From contig CAUJNA010000461.1 in NCBI GenBank assembly GCA_963377175.1, positions 1 through 64,000 on the forward strand: DNA of 64,000 bases, read 5' to 3'. The stretch comes from Effrenium voratum. Lineage: Eukaryota; Sar; Dinophyceae; Suessiales; Symbiodiniaceae. Shown here in pieces: positions 45,405-54,936 of the stretch. Each line of letters opens with the position of its first letter. The stretch's first letter is position 1. Below the pieces are notes generated by a model. The model saw nothing but the letters and a program-made list of their open reading frames with translations. It had not been told where the DNA came from and did not search any database. Both the position numbers and the translations under genes were made by a program.

Positions 45405-45510
45405 CTAGGAGTAGAGGGGTTAGAATAAGGGCACCCTTTTTTCTGTAGTGATTTTAGTAAGGGAACCCTCCCCAAAAAAGTTGGTAAAAGGGCACTACTG
45501 GGGGACCTAG
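45405..45510. mobile_element. Family III element with ATGA target-site duplication
   Basis: CTAGGAGTAGAGGGGTTAG to CACTACTGGGGGACCTAG, 106 bp, flanked by ATGA at 45401-45404 and 45511-45514. The left end has lost the TCCTCCAG piece of the consensus. Confidence 0.9.
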
Positions 45511-45530
45511 ATGAAGCCCCTAGAAAATTT

Positions 45531-45653
45531 GGCAAAGGTCAAAATCCAAATCATACCCCCAGTGAACATCCCAATCCCCTTTAAAATAAAGTAAAATGGG
45601 CGGTGCACCTACCAACCAAATGGGATCCCAAAACGGTTTTGACAACCACAGCC
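45531..45653 (-). mobile_element. Family V element with ATTT target-site duplication
   Basis: Ends are GGCAAAGGTCAAAATCC and GGTTTTGACAACCACAGCC, with ATTT at 45527-45530 and 45654-45657. The interior GTGAACATCCCAATCCC is shared with the 20356 and 47029 copies. It lies just downstream of the exon at 45680-45775 on the minus strand. Confidence 0.85.
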
Positions 45654-45679
45654 ATTTGGCAAAAAAAAACACCGCCCTC

Positions 45680-45775
45680 ACCCGCCTGCGCCACACCCAC
45701 TGCCACGGCTGGCTCCAGCGCCGGCTCCGGCTCCACAACCTCCACCTGATACCCGAGACCGCCAGCTCGGCCCGG
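45680..45775 (-). CDS. Exon of a Pro/Ala/Glu/Val-rich protein
   Basis: The minus frame reads GRAGGLGYQVEVVEPEP, then ALEPAVAVGVAQAGEGG, with strong GC3. It is followed by GT at the start of a T run and by the family V element. The EPEPALEPAVA pattern resembles the exons at 45935-46075 and 46867-47030, so all three probably encode one protein. Boundaries are approximate. Confidence 0.5.
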
Positions 45776-45934
45776 CTCTTGGTCAACCATTCAATCAACC
45801 GTCACCTGGGATTGTTGTGTCTTTTTATTGGTCCATCTTGGAGGGCAAAGATGAGAAAAGCACATCGATGGTCCGGAAAAACAAAACAACAACTTCGACC
45901 CAAATTCCCTGCTCACTGCCATAGACATCACTCT

Positions 45935-46075
45935 TGCCCTTGCCGCGATGGCCTCCGCCGCGATGGGCTCCGGCGCCGGCTCCGGCGCCGGCTCCGGCGC
46001 CGCTTCCGGCGCCGGCGCGGCTTCCGGCTCTGGCTCTATGGGTGCCGCTTCCGGCTCCGGCGCGGCTTCCGCGAC
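45935..46075 (-). CDS. Exon of a Pro/Ala/Glu repeat protein
   Basis: From an AG at 46077-46076 the frame reads VAEAAPEPEAAPIEPEP, then EAAPAPEAAPEPAPEPAP and EPIAAEAIAARARVM. The period of about six residues (EAAPEP) makes an extended, acidic, linker-like segment. The 3' boundary is uncertain. Neighbouring exons on the same strand carry similar repeats. Confidence 0.6.
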
Positions 46076-46866
46076 CTGGAGGAGAGGGACGCCACGTGTC
46101 CCAACTGCTTGGGATTGCGCATCCACCCTCATTGATGTTGAAGGCATCCCCGGAGACTGAGACAAGGGGGGAAATATATAAAGGGCCTTTTTTGCGGGTC
46201 TGATTTCTGGAGCCTCAGACAAGCCCTATGGTCAAATGGCATACCACGAGCTATGGCCAACACGTGGAAGCTCATTTGGCCGAACGAGGAAGCCAAAGGC
46301 TCCCATCGGAGAAAGTTCTTTCCCATCTTCGAGGTCAAATAAGAACGGAGAAGGCTTCTTGGACCAAAAAGGTGTCACCTTCCCAAACGAGTTACTTCAA
46401 TGTGGGTCGTTTGTCCTAAGGGCCAGAAACACAACCGTCCAGCACTGGAAGGAAAGCACATAGTCGGAAGCTGCTTTGAGATTCCCTGGCAACAAAGGAG
46501 AGCCCCTTGAGCAGCAGCAAACGGCTACCTTCCTGCACAGGAAAAAACCACAGTCGGTGCAGCTCAGAACGCTTTGTGATGCGAATCCCCCACCTGAGAT
46601 GAGTCGAGTCAAAGGAACTGAAATGAGTGGGTCACAGGGAAACTTGCCAGATTTTGAAGTCTTGGGGGGGGGGGTTCCCTATTTTTGAGACGAACATGCT
46701 AAGGGGAAACAAATCCTACACCTCTGCTGAGTAAGCCTCAGCCTCAGCAAAACTCGGGCCTCACCTTGGCCGTCGGATCGGGAATAAATAGACCAGACGC
46801 CATTCTTTTGGCTCAACCCAACGAACCCCTGCCCAAAAGGGATCCACAGCATTCCCCCGCCACAAC

Positions 46867-47030
46867 TTTCAAGCCCCCAGCCCCCGGCCTCCGCCGGCGC
46901 GGGCTCCGGCTCCGGCTCCGGCGCGGGCGCTGCTTCGGGCGCCGGCGGCGCCGCCAAGTTCACCGGCTCCACAATGGGCTTCCCCAGCCACCGGCCGGCG
47001 ATGCCCTGGCGGAAAGTCGATGCTATGTGG
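46867..47030 (-). CDS. Exon of a Pro/Ala/Glu repeat protein, after a family V intron
   Basis: Directly after the CACAG end of the family V element the frame reads HIASTFRQGIAGRWLGKP, IVEPVNLAAPPAPEAAP, APEPEPEPAPAEAGG. GC3 is very high. It joins the exon at 47135-47202 in frame (HGIYGR|HIASTF). The 3' end may be the GT at 46866-46865 or an earlier GC donor, since the phase to the next exon could not be settled. Confidence 0.7.
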
Positions 47031-47139
47031 CTGTGGGTCAAAACCAAGGGTACCATTTTGGGGTAGCTGCACCACCCAGTTTGGTCATTTTTTTAGTGGG
47101 AATTGGGATGTTCACGGGGGTACGGGGTTTTGACCGGCC
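47029..47139 (-). mobile_element. Family V introner, almost exactly one intron
   Basis: The ends GGCTGTGGGTCAAAACC and GGTTTTGACCGGCC are inverted repeats, flanked by ATGT and ATAT (an imperfect 4-bp duplication). On the minus strand the GT at 47134-47133 lies in one end and the AG at 47032-47031 in the other. The resulting 104-base intron joins two GC3-rich exons in frame. Both splice sites come from the element itself. Confidence 0.85.
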
Positions 47140-47202
47140 ATATATGCCGTGCGTCTCGCAAAACCCGCCTGTCGGATCCGACACAAAAGCAGACTGGTTG
47201 CG
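47135..47202 (-). CDS. Exon of the Pro/Ala/Glu repeat protein gene
   Basis: An AG at 47204-47203 opens a 68-base exon that reads RNQSAFVSDPTGGFCE, then THGIYGR, up to the GT at 47134-47133. It ends in phase 2 and continues into the exon at 47030. Further upstream exons are not recognised. Confidence 0.65.
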
Positions 47203-47433
47203 CTGCAAGGCCCAAGTCAAAACGAAGCAACAAGTTGCAACAGGCTGGTCGCTGCTAAGTTTCCTTGGCTTCCCAAAGTCCCCAAGTGGCGAGCTGGACC
47301 AGGCTGTCATCGGAGGTCTTCGGAAAACTGGGAAGGATGTCTTAGGTGGTAACGCAGCCTGGGCTCCAACTGAACTCTGTTTTGGACGTAGGGATTTTAT
47401 GTCACAGGTGATGGTGGATGCGGGGATGCATCA

Positions 47434-47997
47434 TCAGCTTACAAATTCCAGCACCCAAAAGCAAGCAGCTGGAAATGGCAATGGCATGAAAAGACCTATA
47501 TTCATGGGGGCCCGGGGAGAGGGAGGGGAGGGGGAGCCCAAATAGGCCTCAAATAAGGCCTTATTAAGCCCCCCTGATATATGCCCAAACCCACACCCCA
47601 GGAAACTCGAGCTGATGGCTCTGGTGATTACACTCCAAACGGCTCTGGTGGTCTCTGTGATGGGTCGTCGGGTTTGCAAGCGAGCCGCAATTCCTTCCCA
47701 AGCCCTTTCTGACAATTGAAACCTGAAAGCCAACAGCTGCATTGAAAAAGCAGAGGAGGTGCACCAGGCAGAAAGTAAACGGCACCAGACTCCCTTTATT
47801 GAAAGGGGATGACTGAACCAAATTGCTTTGGAATTGAATTCGACATCTACAATCACCCAGCTATAACCATGCGTGAAAAATTGGGCGTTGGACACCCTAA
47901 ATTTCGGTGTTCCTTCGATTTCGGCCTTTAAACTTTTAAACAAAAACTTCAAGGGACCCGTACCAACTCGGGGAAACACGGCAAGTGGCGGTTCCAT
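47434..47997 (-). CDS. Hypothetical open frame, 187 codons
   Basis: The frame starts MEPPLAVFPRVGTGPLKF and includes SNAQFFTHGYSWVIVDVEF and ERAWEGIAARLQTRRP. The first 65 codons look more protein-like than the rest. The plus strand of 47873-48253 is also open. Codon bias is weak. It could be a transposon relic or chance. Confidence 0.25.
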   Translation of the reverse strand: MEPPLAVFPRVGTGPLKFLFKSLKAEIEGTPKFRVSNAQFFTHGYSWVIVDVEFNSKAIWFSHPLSIKGVWCRLLSAWCTSSAFSMQLLAFRFQLSERAWEGIAARLQTRRPITETTRAVWSVITRAISSSFLGCGFGHISGGLNKALFEAYLGSPSPPSPRAPMNIGLFMPLPFPAACFWVLEFVS

Positions 47998-48267
47998 GTT
48001 GACTCAGCGCCAGTACCTTGCGGCCTGGGTTTTGGGTTTTGGAAACCGACAAATCCCAACGACATCACCCCTAAGAGTCCCGGGGCTTGCTATGCGGAAC
48101 CCGAATTGCCGGTACACCCCACGTTGCTTTGCTCAAAACAAGCGGTTTAACTTAGCCCCGAAATCCATCAGGACTCTTAGGGAGAATCCAAAAGTGATGA
48201 GAATCACCACATTTCACCAGTTAGCAAAGCACCCCCAAACAAAAATATCATGAACTGGTTGCCATTT

Positions 48268-49360
48268 TTATCTCATAAGCTGGTTGCTTGACTTTATATG
48301 GGGTCCACATGTTTCGGCGTTTCCCGGCGCGTGGCTCTCGCCCTGGCGCGCTCTGCGACGAGTCGCCTGGTCAAAGACCCATCCCTCCGCCAGTCTCAGA
48401 TAGCCTCGCCGCGTTCGTTCCGAAACGACCGCGGAGACACTCTCCATCCTAGCGATGGGTGAAGGAATGGACAAGAGATCAAACTTTTTGTTTCTGCGGT
48501 CCTCTAATTTCAGGAAGCACCCAAGACATCCGTTAGCTGAGGTGACCCAGTTGTACTCGTGACATGTGTTTTTTTCCAAAAACCGTCTGTTGCAAGCTAG
48601 CAAACGGCAGCTGGGCACCGGTAAACCTGGCTGAAGAGCACCCTGATTCCCCGGCAAGCCCCTAAAACTGGCCAAATTATGGGCCATTTGGCCATCGAGT
48701 TCGCGGATTCGTTAAGAGAACGCAGTGGAAAAGCACTTTGCCGAAAGAGCAGCCCTCTCCCACTTGTAAAAAGCTCTGCGATGTCCCTTTCGGTTTCCTG
48801 ATTGTTGCCTTTCCGTTTCCAGTGTTTGACATTTCATGCCTTCTGTTCCTGAGTCGTGCCTTTCTGCTTTCCGAAACTCGCGTTGATGTCTCCTGACGTG
48901 TGCGTTTATTTTCAGAATGCTGTTTCAGTAGGCAAAAGGACGCTGGCACACACCTGCATGAAAGTTGAACCTTGTAGATGCGAGAGACGCACCTATTGCG
49001 CCCAGGCCCTATAGTCCAAAACAGAGCCCAAGACGACATGTCCCGTTCGGGCTCAGTGCATAGTCCAGCCACGGTGTAACAGTGCCGAACGCGCCCATGT
49101 TTCATGATACCTCCTCGGAGAGCCTTTTTTTTAAGAGGAATGGAAACTTCATGATGTACGAAGTGGCCTATCACGGGCCCCGTCCTTGCTGGTGAGGTCA
49201 TGCCCTGACCATTGCTGATGGGCTCTGGTAAAAATGTTCCAGGGCAACACCTGGTTTCAAGGCCACCAAGTCTGATGATCTTGCGCGTGTGGCATCTCAT
49301 GCATGTGCTCTGAGGTTCCAAAAATGTTGCTCCACTCGATGGCAGACCCCAAAGCTCCAA
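48268..49360 (-). pseudogene. Two overlapping long frames, perhaps one broken gene
   Basis: A 227-codon frame (49360-48677) contains CMRCHTRKIIRLGGLETR, PARTGPVIGHFVHHEV and ERDMSSWALFWTIGPGR. At its end a second frame of 139 codons (48687-48268) starts in another phase with SIPSPIARMESVSAVVSE and RRGYLRLAEGWVFDQ. The two together look like one coding track with a frameshift near 48680. No introner interrupts it, and a family II repeat lies just upstream. Not recognised. Confidence 0.35.
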
Positions 49361-49385
49361 AGGTTCCAGGGCAATGGTTTCCTGT

Positions 49386-49500
49386 CTTGACGTTGGGTTT
49401 GGGGAGCAGAAATTCTGAGAAAATCTTAGCAGTTAAGTGGATTTGGACTTCAACCACTAAACCACCATAAGCAAAAATGTAAAATGTTTCCCAAACATGC
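49386..49500 (-). mobile_element. Family II repeat, copy 3
   Basis: It carries TTGACGTTGGGTTTGGGGAG, CTTAGCAGTTAAGTGG, CAACCACTAAACCACCATAA and GCAAAAATGTAAAATGTTTC in family order. The CAACAACAACCATG end is altered to CCCAAACATGC. Confidence 0.8.
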
Positions 49501-49781
49501 AGTTGCTTCTTATCTCTAGGTAACATATAGGTTGTTTCTCACCTCTAGGTGTTACATGACAGTTTCCTCGGGCTACCCGATGGTAAGTATAACTACGGCT
49601 GAATGGCTAACTTCTGGTTCCTGGCCGTAGCGGTATCCTCCCTCCCAAAGGGCAAGCAACAGGAAATGGATCTTCCAGGTGCCTGCACACAGGTGGGTAA
49701 TGTCGACCCCAGATACTACACCGGTTCCTTTTGGGGTGTGTTCCCCTCAAGTGGTCTGATTCCCCATTAAACGAGGCCCTA

Positions 49782-49881
49782 CTGTGGATGCACGCAATCC
49801 TGCCACCTTGTCACCATGGGAGCCATTGCTTGTTGGTAGTTTCTTGGGTGGTGCCTAAGAGGATGTCGCAACCATCCACAG
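49782..49881. mobile_element. Family IV MITE with TA duplication, short copy
   Basis: TA-CTGTGGATGCACGCAATCC and CGCAACCATCCACAG-TA are the ends. The interior CCATTGCTTGTTGGTAGTTT matches the other copies. 100 bp. A family III element begins two bases after its right TA. Confidence 0.85.
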
Positions 49882-49885
49882 TACC

Positions 49886-50132
49886 CTAGGTCCTCCAGTA
49901 GAGAGGTTAGAAGAATACCTTTTTTTCTATATTCGAATTTAGTAGGGGAACCCTTCCCCAAAAAAGGGTAAAAGGGCACTAATGTTGACCCCGGATTAAT
50001 AAACCCCTGGTTGCTTAATGGGGGGGTGTCCCCGTTTAGTGGGGATTCAGACCACTTTTGGAGGGAACACCCCCCGAATTTCATGGGACGGGTTCTACTT
50101 AGCTCCTGGCTCAACATTACTGGGGGACCTAG
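49886..50132. mobile_element. Family III element interrupted by a family VI element
   Basis: CTAGGTCCTCCAGTAGAGAGG at the left and TACTGGGGGACCTAG at the right are the normal family III ends, but the sequence GGCACTACTGGGG of intact copies is split after GGCAC-TA. Removing 49982-50117 and one TA restores it exactly. The outer flanks are TACC and TATC, an imperfect 4-bp duplication. Confidence 0.9.
49982..50117. mobile_element. Family VI MITE nested in family III, TA duplication
   Basis: The ends ATGTTGACCC and GGCTCAACAT are inverted repeats flanked by TA on both sides (49980-49981 and 50118-50119). The element is 136 bp and carries GGGGTGTCCCCGTTTAGTGG and ATTCAGACCACTTTTGGAGG. The insertion point is proven by comparison with the intact family III copies. 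Confidence 0.9.
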
Positions 50133-50574
50133 TATCTCTCAACATCAACCAGGGCTTCTGCTTAATCCAGGTTTGGGCTCCCTCGAGCCGCAGCCCCGAC
50201 AACTCGTGTAGCCTGGGTCGCCCGTTCCGTCCACTGCCTGGCAGAGACACGTGACGCGTTTGCGCTCTCTCCCAAGCCTCTGGTTCAGCATGGAACCCAC
50301 CGGGTGCCTTTTGAAGGAAACAATTTCTTCCACACCCCTTCTGTGAATGCTTGCGGATGCGAAAATTACATGGAACCAAAAAAGGAGGTCGGGCAAAAGG
50401 GCAGTTCTCTTGCATCATGTTGGGGGATCCGTGCTATTCTGGGGAGTGACTGAACTAGGTACCATCGTTGGTGGATTCACTTGCAACAACTGTAGAATGA
50501 GCGAGGTGTTCGCACATGTGATTTTAAATTTGGTATTGCCCTGGTTCAAATCCCGCCACAAAAGTTTACTCTTC

Positions 50575-50611
<37 letters not shown>

Positions 50612-51844
50612 TTGTTCCAGCCACCAAACGAAGACAACAAATGGCTGTGGGTCAAAAATAGGTGCCCAAAATGGGTTACCCAGGCAAAGGGAAACATGGA
50701 CTTCAAGACCGGTCCAATTCCTGGTGACTCATTTGGACCACCCAAACGAAAGCCCCGAAGCTTGAAAGCTTGGGCAAGTCAGCGGTTTAAACCGCTGCCC
50801 ATTTCTTTGGCGCATTTGGTGCATGTGGCCCACGCGGCTTTTCTCTCATTCCCACAAGTCTTCAAGTCTCTCGGACCAGTACTCTAAAGGTACCTTCCAT
50901 TTCCCCATTCTTAGCCCGGGGATCTGAATCTTTCCAGAAAACCGCCAGGAACCCAGAGGAAACAGCGGGGCTTTTTGAAGGAAAAACAACACTGATTGAA
51001 AAGAATGGAGAATCAACCCCTGGAATACTGGCCGAATTGTTCTACCAAAGTCAACCGCCAAGTGGTAGGCTAAAGGCAAACCCCAGTTGCCGGCTTTGAT
51101 AGCATGTCCTTGCAGAACTCCGCTCCTTCAAAAAAACTTGGTTTGACTCTCAGCTCATGGGCTCCAGCTCGAGAAAGCGTCAAAGTGACACCGCGAAGAC
51201 TCCAAAGAACCAGCCTGCAGTTCTGATCTCTTTGGTCCTGGCTCTTGCAGCAAGCCCTTGCTAAGTCCAGGAGCTTCGTGAAAAGGAAAGAGAAGGGCCG
51301 GCTGAGACTCGGCCGGCCCGAGCTCCGCAAGAAATTGGGGCTGTCAAGTGCCACCAGCCTGGGCCTTCCGGACTCCCAGCCGACGAAAATCCACGCCCAC
51401 CAGTTGAGACTGGTGACTCCACGAGTCTTCGTGCTTCAACTGCAGAATCTGAAGGTCTCTCCGAAGGGAAACCATCCAATTCAGGGCTTGTATGGGCAGG
51501 TCCGTTTTTCGGGGAAGCCCCCCCCCCAAAAAACAAAACACACACACAAGTGTTCCCTTTTTAACGAGGTACCCTCAAACAAAGACACTCCCATATTTGC
51601 GAAACTTAGCCATGCTCATTTTGGGGGCCGGGCCGAAGGAATATTGATTAACCCCTGGTACCAACTCCAAAAAAAAACACACCTCATAACCCCCATTAAC
51701 TGTTGGCCCAAAATCCAAAAAGGCAGCCGTGGACACGCACCTTATTGATCAACCCCCATTTGGGTGTGGGTCAAAAATAGGTACCCAACACGGAACCCTG
51801 CTAAATGGACACAAGGAATAAAATCTGCGGTCCAATTTCTGGTG

Positions 51845-51945
51845 GTTTAAGTTTGGCCCATAATATGGGGGTGGTCCCGTCCAAAAGTGGTCTGAATCCC
51901 CACTAAAAACCAGTTGGACACCCCGACACTTTCAGTAAAAGTATG
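51845..51945. mobile_element. Family VI remnant
   Basis: GTCCAAAAGTGGTCTGAATCCCCACTAAAA is the reverse complement of the interior of the 49982 element, followed by a CCCGACACTTTCAG tract. The ends are not resolved. Confidence 0.55.
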
Positions 51946-51999
51946 GGGTTTCCGAACAAAAAAAACTCCGGGCTCGACCCTTAAAAAAAGAAGACGGGG

Positions 52000-52195
52000 G
52001 CCCCCACTCCCGTGACCTGCCTCGAAAAATCCGGGCTCCCATCTCCCGCTCCGCTCGGATCTGATCCGATCCGATCGATCTGCTCGAGCGGATCCGGCCT
52101 CGAAGACCTCGAACTCCTCCCCGGCGATGACCGTGGCGCCCGTGGGCTCCGAGGCCACGTCCGGCTCCTCGCGGTGGGGCGGTGAGGCGGGAAGG
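52000..52195 (-). CDS. Exon of unknown protein
   Basis: The minus frame reads REEPDVASEPTGATVIAG, EEFEVFEAGSARADRSDR and SGRWEPGFFEAGHGSGG, with strong GC3. The 5' part (LRPAPPRLPASPP) may be exon or a pyrimidine tract before an acceptor. The 3' limit is unclear. Not recognised. Confidence 0.55.
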
Positions 52196-53082
52196 CGGGG
52201 AGGCGCGGGGCGAAGTCACCGGAGCTTTGGAGGTGGGGCATGTTACACGTTTAGTGCGGAAGCAGATTGGGGGGGGGGTTGAGCAGATCTGTTTTTGGGG
52301 CGGGGGGTTGGAAGGTTGGACTTTTAGGCTCCGTTTTTTTGCGGGGGATCATATTTTTTGGGGGTTGGAAGGGTCCAAACCAACAAGCACAAATCTGGGC
52401 GAGTAACTTTGTTTTGTGGGAACTTCTGGGATTCCATGGGTTCCACATTCGGCACCAGTTTGACACACGGACTTCTACTCGCACGGCTTTCTTTTAGGTC
52501 ACGTTCCAGAAGCAGATTCCTGCGAATTGGCTCGGTTTTGTTGTATACCTGTACCGTACTTGTAGTTCATTCTTGCCCAGGATTCGCTTCAAAGTGGGAC
52601 CGAACAATGAGATCATGGAGCCCTCTCACTCTCAAGGGAACGAGAGGGTGTGAAAACAGAGGTAGCAGGTTTGCACAACTTGTTTGTCCTAGTCCAGTTC
52701 TGGGGACAGGGAACCAGTCCGCCCTTGTCAAAAGCCAAAGGGCGTCTACCGACCCCCACGACGCCACGTGTTCTGAAAGTTTGTGCCCTGCCATCGGGGA
52801 TGTCCAAACACCATTGCTACTCTTAAGCGGTGGTTTGGATTGACGGTCTTGCTTGTGGGCAACACCAACTCCGTTTGATCAATCAGCAGTGGGCAGCTAC
52901 TCCACGAATTCAAACCCACCAAACGAGCTGAAACAGGGAGACCCAGCCAGTTTCTGGCCAGCTTGACTTCGCTTCAACAATAAAGGCCTTCTAGCCGCGC
53001 TAGTTCCTCAAGTCGATCGGACCTTTCTCAGGCGCAAGGGGCTCTCATCGAAAGACTCGCGGGGGAATCCTTCCCTCCACAT

Positions 53083-53178
53083 GGCCATGGGTCAAAACCC
53101 AAATCGGTTAGCCGCCAGTGAACATCCGATTCAATCCAACCAAAATAGGTTCTAAAATGGGTGCACCGAAAACCCCAA
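53083..53178. mobile_element. Family V element, decayed copy
   Basis: It starts GGCCATGGGTCAAAACCC and includes CAGTGAACATCCGATTC and CAATCCAACCAAAATAGG, identical in order to the 20356 copy. The right end is not conserved. It immediately precedes the plus-strand exon candidate at 53180. Confidence 0.7.
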
Positions 53179-53179
53179 A

Positions 53180-53362
53180 ATGGAATACATGAAAATGGGC
53201 AACCAGTTGGAACCCTCTGCCTCGTCCTACACCTTCTTCTTGGACCCCGAAGGTTTCATGTTGCACGCCCCGAAGGGACGACAAAGGACCTCCAACGAGA
53301 ATTTCCATACACTGCTTCCGGTTGCCATAGCTCATCAAAGGGAAGCAAGCACGTACAAATGA
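53180..53362 (+). CDS. Exon-like frame, unknown protein
   Basis: The frame reads MEYMKMGNQLEPSASSYT, FFLDPEGFMLHAPKGRQR and TSNENFHTLLPVAIAHQ, then stops after STYK. Codons are GC3-rich in the first two thirds. The minus strand is open too, but its peptide is less protein-like. The end is probably a donor before the stop. Not recognised. Confidence 0.45.
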   Translation: MEYMKMGNQLEPSASSYTFFLDPEGFMLHAPKGRQRTSNENFHTLLPVAIAHQREASTYK

Positions 53363-54808
53363 AATCCTTGGTAACATGGCAATGGAAACTAGGCGCAGGG
53401 TACAATTCTATGGGTGCGCTGCTTCCTCTTCGCTGGACTGAATATGGCGAGAACCCGACCACTGCTGTGCACCCATAGGTGTCCGTTTTGGTTGTTTTGC
53501 TAGAAAAATAGATGGCCCTGGTTTACCTGGTGGTTCAATCATCTACCAGGGCCATCTATTTCCACTAAAAGGACACTCCGTAAACAACTCCAAAAAGAGG
53601 TCCGTATTGAGAAACCTGGCCATCCACTCGGGTTGAATCTGGCCTTTCGGAGGCGAATCTTGGTGAGGGCGCGATACCTCGCGGGGGACAAAAACCACCG
53701 TTTTTTTTTAGGAGACCAACATTTTTGGCTTTCCTCTTGGTGTCCCTTTCAAAACCGGAAAACAAAGTGACACCCTCACAAAAAGACACACCCCTTTGGT
53801 ATTTGAAAGGCCTAAATCAGTAGAATGGAGTGTGGAGGAACAAAAACAAAGAGTGCTTATTTAGCCCCCGATGTGTCAACATAGGGGACGCATGGGACTC
53901 TAAAATGGGCCCTGACCTTTTGGTTTCCCTGTAAACCGACTTGAAAAGGGTACCAGCTCAGAAAAACCTCTTTCTGTGTTTCCCTTGAAAAAATCCAAGT
54001 TGTGGTTAGGGCTTTCCCAAAAACACATAGAACCTGCGCCAGTTTACTCCCAAGACCCTCTGAAGCATACCTTTGGAAATGAACAAAAGATGGCGTCTTC
54101 TCAAGTCAGGAACTCTCTCGCTTTAAGAAACTCTGGATTTTCTGTCCGGTCATCCCCCACGCAAACGCAGCCACGGTTCTGCCGAGTGTACCCAGAAACT
54201 AGCCCAATCCAATTCTCCATGCCTATCTGGTTGGCAATTGGCACTTCCATGTTCAACTTCCGTGAGCAAATGGTCATCCATCTGGGTGCCATTTTTTGAG
54301 GTACCTCTTTTTGGTGGTAGACGAAACCCAAACGGAACACCGTCGCGCCAATTTGCAGGGTCCGAACCCTAAAAACCCCACGGGGCGATCCGTCCGAACC
54401 ACAGACCGAACGTGCCTACCAGGCTGCAGGGCTGCCAAACCTCGCGTTTTGGGCGAGAAGACGTGAGTCATCAAAACATGGGCAACTTGATCGTCCCCCG
54501 GCTTTTGTGGATGAAACTTCGCGAGTCCCCATCGTTGCTCCCAAATGGGGCTGCCTTTTTGTAGGGGACACCCGCAACAGTGGTTGTAAAGGGAAACCAA
54601 AGTAAATCCGCCATTTTTGGGTCCCCTAAAGAACAGACACACCCAAATGAATCAGCTCCGTGATTTGCCATTGATGTCACCCAAGCGATAGCCCGAGTTC
54701 TTGAAAAGATCCTCCTCCGTCATCCGAAGTGGGACACCACTATTGAAGAAGGCAGGCTCCTTTTTTGAAGTATCTCAAAGTAAGCGAGCCCAGCTTCTCA
54801 CTTTGATA

Positions 54809-54936
54809 CTGTGGATGGTTGCGAAGTCCATTTTGCAACCTAAGAGACCCTGGAATGATTCGATCCCCTGCAAATGCCAGCAAACAATGGTTTCAACCAT
54901 GGTTGCAAAGCGGTACTGGATTTCGTCCATCCACAG
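54809..54936. mobile_element. Family IV MITE with TA duplication
   Basis: TA-CTGTGGATGGTTGCGAAGTCC and GATTTCGTCCATCCACAG-TA are the ends. Compared with the other copies its interior is inverted (CAATGGTTTCAACCATGG). 128 bp. Confidence 0.85.

Noticed and set aside
50490..50570. Possible tRNA B-box GGTTCAAATCCCGCC
   Set aside because: No matching D-arm, anticodon arm or acceptor stem is found at the right distance.
52567..52843. Overlapping frames on both strands near 52.6-52.8 kb
   Set aside because: Both strands are equally protein-like with weak codon bias and no splice edges, so neither could be chosen.
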